This document shows positions 57,611-64,000 of a stretch of DNA of 64,000 nucleotides, in pieces (the stretch's first letter is position 1; every line of letters starts with the position of its first letter). The notes under the pieces are model-generated. The model was not told where the DNA came from and searched no databases. It saw only the letters and a program-made list of their open reading frames with translations. The position numbers and the translations under genes were made by a program. The DNA is from Cylicocyclus nassatus. Taxonomy: Eukaryota > Nematoda > Chromadorea > Rhabditida > Strongylidae. The DNA lies in the NCBI GenBank assembly GCA_958299035.1, contig CATQJL010000316.1, forward strand, positions 19,569,676 to 19,633,675, read 5' to 3'.

Positions 57611-58954
57611 GTTCAGTGCAGTTAGGACTTGGGCATACCTTATGCGATTTGGCAATACACAAATTGCTCATGACTCATCGTAAAGGGTTTTTGGATGTAC
57701 GGAAGATAGGACATTCTATCAACTTACGAAAGTTATACGTGCTGTGTATTTGAGGTCTACCAGTATTGAATTGGAAGACATCTGGCAAGTTGCCAGACCG
57801 CGTGGAGACTGAAATCGCGTGAGACATGCCCGTGCACGCGGCTGGTTCGGCTGGTACTCGGCAGCTTCGGCTTCGCTGACACATATATCTTTCGAACCAC
57901 TCTGTATTGCGAGAATATGAGAATTTGCCATGATGCCAGTGTGCACGAAATGCTTCGGTCTATCTATACAAAACTCAAGTTTGTCTGTATGTTGCTAAAG
58001 ATGTTTGTGCTTTATAGAAATCTTTATGAACAGACCGTTTGAGCTGAATTTTGCTTTCATATAAATAAGCCACGGCGCAGAATATAGGCTACTTTTCGCG
58101 GCAATTCGTTAGGTCCCTCTATCAATTTATTGATTTGTTTACTTACATGTGGGAAAATGAAAACCCTATCGCATCATTTCATAACTTACTCTATAGTGAG
58201 CAGTACGGCTCATTCTTTATCTTGGCAAAAGGAAATTGGTGGAGGAAATCCCAAGTAGGTTCTTGCCCAATTTAAGAGACGTACAGCTTGTTCTGAAGGA
58301 AAGCGGTTTTGTTAGGTTAGGCGGGGACGTATACGATGCGTACTTAACAAAAAGTGAGAAACTGACTCAAACTAAGATTTCATTTAGCTGTTTAGCTCAC
58401 GTGGGTCGATCGCCTCTGTACAATTTAGACCATACTCAGACATTCGCCATTGAGTCCCGCAGGACAAAATGAGGTGTAGTCACGGAATGCCTGCGCGACT
58501 CTCGAAATCGGTGTCGGGACAAAATCAGGACACCTGATTTTGTTTCGGGACAAAAGTGCGCGACAAAATCAGGTGTCCCGATCGACACATTCCAGACAAA
58601 ATCGGAACACCTGCGGTAGACATCATAATGTCCCGATCGCGTTCAGAGCATGCGGTCTACGCCCTTATAAACGGATTTTTGCGTCCTCTATCTCTTCTCT
58701 CACGCCTCCTTTTTCACTTATTTTGTGCCCTTGGTCTCCTTGGATCTCTATTCTCGCGCCTGTAATTTTTCTGCTCGTAAAACCCACTCAAACGTCAACA
58801 AATTCATTAACAAAAACCACATATTCTTCTCAGCAGGATTTACAACAAATGGAAATGAAATGCATAGAAAGCAGCAAACATAAGGTTCAGGAGCTTACAA
58901 CTGGAACGCGAAGGTATGGGACAAATACAGCAATAACAAAAGTAAATGATATTA
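57611..58954. other. Intergenic stretch with small palindromes
   Basis: At 58515-58605 the string GACAAAATCAGG recurs direct and inverted (ACAAAATCAGG-ACA-CCTGATTTTGT). The block 58409-58460 recurs inverted at 62194-62246. No gene supported. Confidence 0.3.
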
Positions 58955-59415
58955 TCAGCCTTCTTCAATCTCTTCAATTTCATCTCCAACGCATCCGGCC
59001 TTCTCAATAACTAGTCCTTTAGTGATAGCTCCCTTCGCTGCCTCGATGACGACACTCTTTTTCTGAAAACCAGAAATTACTAACACCAGTGATCATATAA
59101 AAGAATGAATCACCTTTGACGGAAAAAGCGCGTCTCTTTCAGGGTCAAAGTGGTAAGTGCGGATGTCTGCGCTGCAAAAGTACAATTCAAAAGTATCGCT
59201 TTTTTCAACAATGTGAGAACTCACAATGCTTTCCCTATTGCTATTCTTGCACGGCCGCTTCAAACCAATCTTACCTCCGAGAGCTCGTTAAAAAATTTCT
59301 CGCGAGCGTCGTCCTCTTCTCCTAGGGACATCCACATCCACCTAAACTCTAGTGCACATGAAGGTCTTTCGAGAACATACATACCTGTTTGGATTTTGCT
59401 TGTGTTCATTTGGGG
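58955..59415 (-). CDS. 3' exons of an unidentified protein-coding gene
   Basis: Candidate minus-strand exons with good splice signals are 59415-59385, 59341-59275, 59171-59114 and 59062-58955, the last ending in TGA. Introns are 43, 103 and 51 bp. The final two join in frame as ADIRTYHFDPERDALFPSK then KKSVVIEAAKGAITKGLVIE, closing with an acidic tail (DEIEEIEEG). Exon 59275-59341 reads WMWMSLGEEDDAREKFFNEL with the preceding exon but does not keep frame into 59171-59114. The exon may be skipped (59385-59415 joins 59171 in frame), wrongly bounded, or mutated. A further exon may end at 59654 (SYFAHKPGLPSILYP, donor gtaagt). I do not recognise the family; cytosolic or nuclear location is likely as no signal or membrane segment is seen. 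Confidence 0.4.
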
Positions 59416-60429
59416 CTAGAGGGGAGAGAGGATACTCAAACAAGAAAGAAATATGATTTTTTCTCCTGATAGTACTTCTATAAAAATGCAGCGAAAAGAA
59501 AGCCTTTCAACAAGTTTTAGGCTCTGTTTGATTGGGGCATCTTACATTTCGGCCGACGGACGTTGGCCAGATACTGTACGTCGTTGACATGAACTCAACA
59601 CTGTTGGTAATGTGAGCATTGCAAACCCTGCTTGCAAAAAAACCTGCACTTACCTAGGGTACAGGATTGATGGTAAGCCTGGCTTATGTGCGAAATAAGA
59701 ACGGAGTTCTTTCGGGAGTCACGTTGAAAATGAAACTAACGCTCTCGGCAGCAATACAGAATGAACTCAATAATTTGAAGTTGCATCGTTTAACACGTTT
59801 CGGACCGGTACTGCACATGGTGCAGCATCCGCCTTTCAAGGATCCTTTCAATGTTTGCAGGAGGTTTTCTTTTTCTCCAAGGTTATCAAATCAGAGGCGT
59901 AAGCTCCTCCTTTTCAAATGACTCTGTTGAGCTGTGCCGACGGTATTTGTTTAGAGGATATGAGGACAAATCAAACAACAGTTGCAACGAAGTGCGGCAA
60001 CGCGAACGACGCGTGCGACGCCGCAACTTTTCTTTGCTTGTATCTCAAAGTGAAAAACCGTGGTTTCAGTAACGATGTGTACTGTGTACAACATAGATAC
60101 TTTTGGACACAATTAGAAACTGAGTTCTTGTTCCTATCTTTCAGATAAGCACGGAAGTCCTTCTCAGGCGACAAAATTCAAACACTTAGAATTCACTCAG
60201 AACTCTAGGTATAGATCTTATCTGACATGCTGATTACAAATGTAGCACATAGTCTATGGTTAAGGCCTTTTTGTTGGCTAACGGCTGAAAGTACCCTCTT
60301 TTTCGCCGCGCGCGATTTCCTGGTCCGAAACGTGTTGAACATGCGCCCGCGCTTCGGCACAAAATCGCAACAAAAAAACTAAAATGATGACTCCAGCCGG
60401 TGCACCATTTTGGTGCGACCACTTATTAT
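59416..60429. other. Upstream region of the minus-strand gene; no firm feature
   Basis: A candidate minus-strand exon ends at 59654. On the plus strand 59918-60070 has a Cys-containing open frame (LSCADGIC, TKCGNANDACDA) next to an acceptor (60125-60145), but no start exon or family match. Left unassigned. Confidence 0.3.
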
Positions 60430-60728
60430 GTGGGCGGCAGTGGAGTATCCAGGATTTCGGCTCGGGGCGGGGGTGGGGGGGGGAGGGGGCGACAAAAAAA
60501 TTTTTTCCGATGAAGGCGCATGGCGTTAGCCATGCGCTCCGAAAAAATTTTCCTATGCTTCCCAAAATCGCGGATTCAGAACCCCGAAATTTCAAAAAAA
60601 GGGGGCGTGGCGTCAGCCACGCCCCGAAAAAATTTTTTATAAGGCTAAAATGAATTTCTAAAAGATTTTAAAAATTATTTTAATTATTTACAAGTGCAGA
60701 CAAGGCATTTGCACAATTTTATAACCCA

Positions 60729-61790
60729 TTATCTGGCTTACCCGGCTCCGCCGTATCCGGACCAAATTTGGCACACATACACTTCGGGCCCCAGCGGGTG
60801 TCACAGTCCACTTTCGTTATCGATCGATGTCGATTTTACCGATTTTTATCGATTTTTTTGCAGAGTTCACCTACAGGGCTAGGAGTTGGCACAGGGGGGG
60901 AAGTGAGCATGGGGATTCCGAACACAATATTAGTTTTCAGAATTATCGATTACTTTTGTTGATTTTATCGATTTATTGTAAATTTTGACATGCGAGGCTG
61001 GGATTTTGCACAGGGGGTAATCGAGCATGCTGATCACCCCCCTTGGGGATGATCAGCATGTTCGATTACCCCCCTGTGCCAACTCCCAGCCCCCTAGCTC
61101 AAACTTTGCAAAAAAATCGATAAAATCGATAAAAGTAATCAATAATCCTGAAAACCAATATTGTATTCGGAATCCCCATGCTCGATTACCCCCCTGTGCA
61201 AACTCTCAGCCCCGTAGGTGAACTCAGCAAAAAAATCGATAAAAATCGATAAAATCGATATCGATCGATGACGAAAAGTAGCCTATGACACCCGCCGGGG
61301 CCCGTAGCTCAGACAATCGCCGGGGGCAGGCGGGCACCGGAAAAATAGATTGCTGATCTCTCGCACCCCGCTCGCGGAGTTTTTGGAAAGCAATCAGGAC
61401 TTTTCCAAAAACCGCTTGCTGAGTTCTCGATTCCTCAGAGATTCAGCAATATATCTGCAAAAGATAAGAGCGAAGAAAATTCAACAGGCGGTCTCTCAAA
61501 AATCCGCTGACTCAGCGAGCGGTCTTCCGAAAAGTCCTGATTGCTTTCCAAAAAATACGCGAGCGGGGTGCGAGAAATCAGCAATCTATTTTTCCGGTGT
61601 CCGCCTGCCCCCAGCGATTGTCTGAGAGTGTATGTGTGTCAAGTTTGGTCCGGATCGGTTCAGAAATGGAATTTTCTATTTGGAACATACGTACAGACAT
61701 ACATACAGACAGACATACATACAGACAGACATACATACAGACAGACATACATACAGACAGACAAACAGACATTCAGCTTTATATATAAGA
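60729..61790 (-). mobile_element. Non-autonomous Helitron H4
   Basis: On the minus strand it begins TCTTATATATAAAGCTGAAT at 61790 and ends at 60729 with GTAAGCCAG followed by ATAA in place of CTAG. The host copy at 54439 reads CCATGTAAG across the site, here split as CCA and TGTAAG, so insertion was exactly between A and T without duplication. The 120-bp arrays are reduced to one or two units per side. A fold-back element (61308-61626) interrupts it. Confidence 0.8.
61308..61626. mobile_element. Fold-back element nested in Helitron H4
   Basis: Arms CTCAGACAATCGCCGGGGGC and near-complement, with GCGAGCGGGGTGCGAG strings inside. Compared with other Helitron copies (GCCCGTAGTGTATG) the insertion follows GTAG and is followed by AGTG, giving at most a 2-bp AG repeat. 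The CTCAGACAAT terminus resembles the repeat family at 23430 and 27201. Confidence 0.7.
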
Positions 61791-61794
61791 TGTA

Positions 61795-62074
61795 CCCTCG
61801 ATATCATCCCATATGTCTTCCCTCAACATGACGTGGATTACGTGGCTTGATGAGGCGCCGCCTCGCCTCGGCCTCGCGCCACGTTGCGAGCGCATCATTT
61901 GGCGCGACGTGGCGCTCAACACAACGTGGCGCAGGCTTTTCCACGTTCTTCTTGTTGCCACATCACGCCGAAAATGCGCACGCAACGTGGCGCAAGCCCG
62001 AGGCGATGCGGTGCCTCATCAAGCCACGTAATCCACGTCATGTTGAGGGAAGACATATGGGATGATATCGAGGG
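61795..62074. mobile_element. TA-target fold-back MITE
   Basis: Ends CCCTCGATATCATCCCATAT and exact complement, flanked by TA at 61793-61794 and 62075-62076. Arms of about 70 bp pair almost perfectly (GACGTGGATTACGTGGCTTG), and the loop holds repeated AACGTGGCGC strings. Confidence 0.85.
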
Positions 62075-62171
62075 TAAGTAACTTTCAAAAATTTCGCGAA
62101 GTTCTCGGGGGGGGGGGGTGGGCGCTCCCCCCCCCCCCCCCCGCCCCCTCCGGTACGCCACTGGTGGGGGG

Positions 62172-63038
62172 ATCTCCTCGGGAGCCAATGGATCGGGAGT
62201 CAATGGCGAATGTCTGAGTAGGATCAAATCCGCACAGAGACGTCGGCTTGCGGGTACCGACGGTAATAATCACCAAATGTTGCCAATGATAATCATTATG
62301 ATTGTTGTCGTTCTTAACAGCCTTTCAGTGAGGTTTTTGACGCTGCATGATGAGCCGATCGTCGTCATTTTGTGTGTTTTACTTTTCCTACACGGGCATC
62401 CCTTGACTGTGTTTTCCTTTTTAACGTATCCTGATGTAAAAGGGAAAGAGTTACCGATCATAAAAGAGAAATAGTTACCGACCAATGTTATGATTGACAG
62501 AAAAATGAGAGTTAAAGGCTGATCATTTCATAAGGCGGCTTACGGGGCTTACGCAACTACACCGGTAACTACCGGTCAAAACTAGTGATGTATGGACCCT
62601 TGAACAAGCTCTGCATCCACTGCAAGAACGCGCGGCAATTGCGCTTTTTTGTTGAAAAGCAGTACCCTTTGCTATTGTTTGTATTGTTTGACAAAAACAA
62701 GACGTGGAAACAATAGTGATGTTGTGACATGGCTTTGGCGAAAAGGGGTCGAGCATTAATTACTAAATCAATGGCAAAATGACTCGATATTTTTTTCAAG
62801 GATAGTATATTCGTTGGAATCTCAAGTATTACTCCGATTAGCTCCGTTGTCCCTTCCCGCCCTTCAAAAAGTGACGGCCATACGTAAATCGTTCAAGTTC
62901 AGCTTCTTTCGCTATTCATAAGAGCAAAAACTGATCCGAAATTTTCACTGAAACTTCCATAAAGCAAGCGTAACGTATAAGGAGGAACGTTCTCTTTTAC
63001 ACGCAACTGCTAGATAAGGATCTTCTCACAGCATCCCA
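62172..63038. other. Intergenic stretch
   Basis: 62194-62246 is an inverted repeat of 58409-58460. No gene supported; the 5' end of the downstream Helitron may lie here but its TC terminus cannot be fixed. Confidence 0.3.
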
Positions 63039-64000
63039 ATGCCGCCCAAGAGATCATACATTGGAGGATCCCAGAGCGAAACGAATGAGAGAGACGAGAG
63101 AAGGGAAGACCCTCGACCAGAGTGCAATCCGCCCCTAAAATGAGCGTGTGTGAATTTTTGAGACACGGGTACCCGAAACGACGGAAGAACATGAAGGCGA
63201 CTTAAAGAAAATCGTCGGAGAAGTGCAGAACTGAGGGATGCGAAACACCTGAGCAACGTCGGGCAAGTCTTGAAGATATTCGCCTGCGCGTCGCTGAACT
63301 AACATCTGCGGAAACACTTGAGCAGCATCAATAAAAACTTGAACGAAACCGTATACGAATAGCGAACATAAGAGCCTCAGAGACTCCTGAGGATCGTAAG
63401 GGAAGAAATGAAGAAAATTGTCAACGAGTTGCGTCTCAAGCCACAGAAACGCCGGAACAACGTCAGGGAAGATTAGATGTTGATTTTTTCAAACAAAGAC
63501 GTTCTCGTGCATTAGAAACTTCTGAACAATTTCAATCACGCCTACATTCTGAACAACAACGACGTGTACAGGCCCACCAGTCACACAGGTGGGCAGATTT
63601 GAGACTGGCAGCCTTCAACTACGATCCTCATCAGGATTCTGTCCATTGAAAGTGGTTATTGGAATGATGGATAGGATCTGTAGTTATTTTCAGGCCAAGA
63701 AGTTCGCAGCAGAACCTCCAGGGATGTGCTGCTCAAATAGCAAAGTTAAGTTGTCACCGCCGGAAAACCCTCCTGAACCAAAGATGTCATACATGGAGGG
63801 GACTACAGCGGACTCCAAACATTTCCTTCAAAACATTAGAAGATACAACTCCTGCTTTCAGATGACATCGTTTGGGTCAAGTGCAACGATTGTCGAGGAT
63901 GGATTTATGCCCACCTTCAAAAAGCAGGGACAAATCTGTCACAGAATCGGGTCGCTACTCTCTACAGCTTTACTTTGTGTCTGATGAGCAGCTACAGGCT
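63039..64000 (+). pseudogene. Decayed Helitron Rep/helicase protein, N-terminal region (runs off the window)
   Basis: ATG at 63039 gives MPPKRSYIGGSQ, then frames broken by stops. Around 63433 the repeated motif QATETPEQRQGRLDVD / RALETSEQFQSRLHSEQQRR appears, followed by SHRWADLRLAAFNYDP. From 63683 another frame reads FAAEPPGMCCSNSKVKLSPP, SKHFLQNIRRYNSCFQMTSF and GFMPTFKKQGQICHRIGSLL, then a shift to YSLQLYFVSDEQLQA. These are signature stretches of the Helitron-like N domain that precedes the HUH-type Rep and PIF1-like helicase domains of autonomous Helitrons. The Rep and helicase parts would lie beyond the right edge. At least three frame breaks show that it is inactive. Whether it mobilised H1-H4 is unknown. 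Confidence 0.85.

Larger units (their letters stand above)
60438..62163. mobile_element. hAT MITE (CAGTGGCGTACC family), copy 2, carrying nested insertions
   Basis: The left end CAGTGGAGTATCC and right end complement of CAGTGGCGTACCGG are flanked by GTGGGCGG (60430-60437) and GTGGGGGG (62164-62171), an 8-bp duplication with one mismatch. 60438-60728 and 62077-62163 match the uninterrupted copy at 54439-54761. Between them sit Helitron H4 (60729-61790) and a TA MITE (61795-62074). Long C and G runs near 62108-62145 are part of the expanded right end. Confidence 0.8.

Noticed and set aside
59918..60148. Cys-containing frame that might be a secreted Cys-rich module
   Set aside because: Cysteine spacing does not match the nematode ET module and no signal-peptide exon was found.
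61578..61850. CMSVCLSV-like and QTDIHTDRQ-like frames (also at 9165-9428 and 38203-38492)
   Set aside because: Translations of the GTCT/GTAT microsatellite next to the Helitron 5' end.
61779..62065. Arg-rich frames on both strands
   Set aside because: They lie in a palindromic TA MITE and are mirror readings of its two arms.

Overview
This is most likely a nematode nuclear window. The host genes have very short introns (45-63 bp), TTTCAG-type acceptors and two UPF0057/PMP3 genes. The repeats are CR1-like LINEs, Tc1/mariner-, hAT- and Harbinger-type elements and Helitrons. I cannot name the species. Most lines of sequence are transposon debris; supportable host genes cover only a few kilobases.

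Host genes: (i) the last four exons of a 7-transmembrane gustatory-receptor-like gene at the left edge (1-1142, +); (ii) two small UPF0057/PMP3 membrane-protein genes in the same orientation with the same intron position (27994-28238 and 42574-42816, +); (iii) a six-exon gene (46286-48244, -) for a 197-residue secreted precursor with a strongly cationic amphipathic helix flanked by basic processing sites, a candidate antimicrobial peptide precursor and the most interesting gene here; (iv) 3' exons of an unidentified gene (58955-59415, -).

Mobile layout: 2.9-4.7 kb holds two mariner-like fold-back elements sharing one TA dinucleotide. 7-20.4 kb is a deep nest. LINE B (6985-10935, -) is split by a Helitron and a hAT element. 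LINE A (10940-20400, -) is split by a mariner-like element, a nearly intact CR1 LINE on the other strand and a second hAT copy. Removing the insertions with one copy of each target duplication restores LINE reading frames at the junctions I checked, which dates the insertions relative to each other. 21-28 kb holds a TTAA-flanked element and three copies of a CTCAGAC-ended family. 33.2-36.6 kb is LINE C split by a Mutator-like element with a 10-bp duplication and by a Helitron. 38.3-39.5 kb is another Helitron. 43.4-44.8 kb is a Harbinger-like element that is almost wholly one long hairpin. 47.6-48.0 kb has two MITEs inside an intron of the precursor gene. 54.4-62.2 kb has hAT, Harbinger and TA-target MITEs, including a hAT element containing a Helitron that itself contains a fold-back element. 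The right edge enters a decayed autonomous Helitron (Rep N-terminal region).

The genes do not form a pathway or an operon. The unifying theme is nested transposition and a marked excess of fold-back (inverted-repeat) architecture across unrelated transposon superfamilies.
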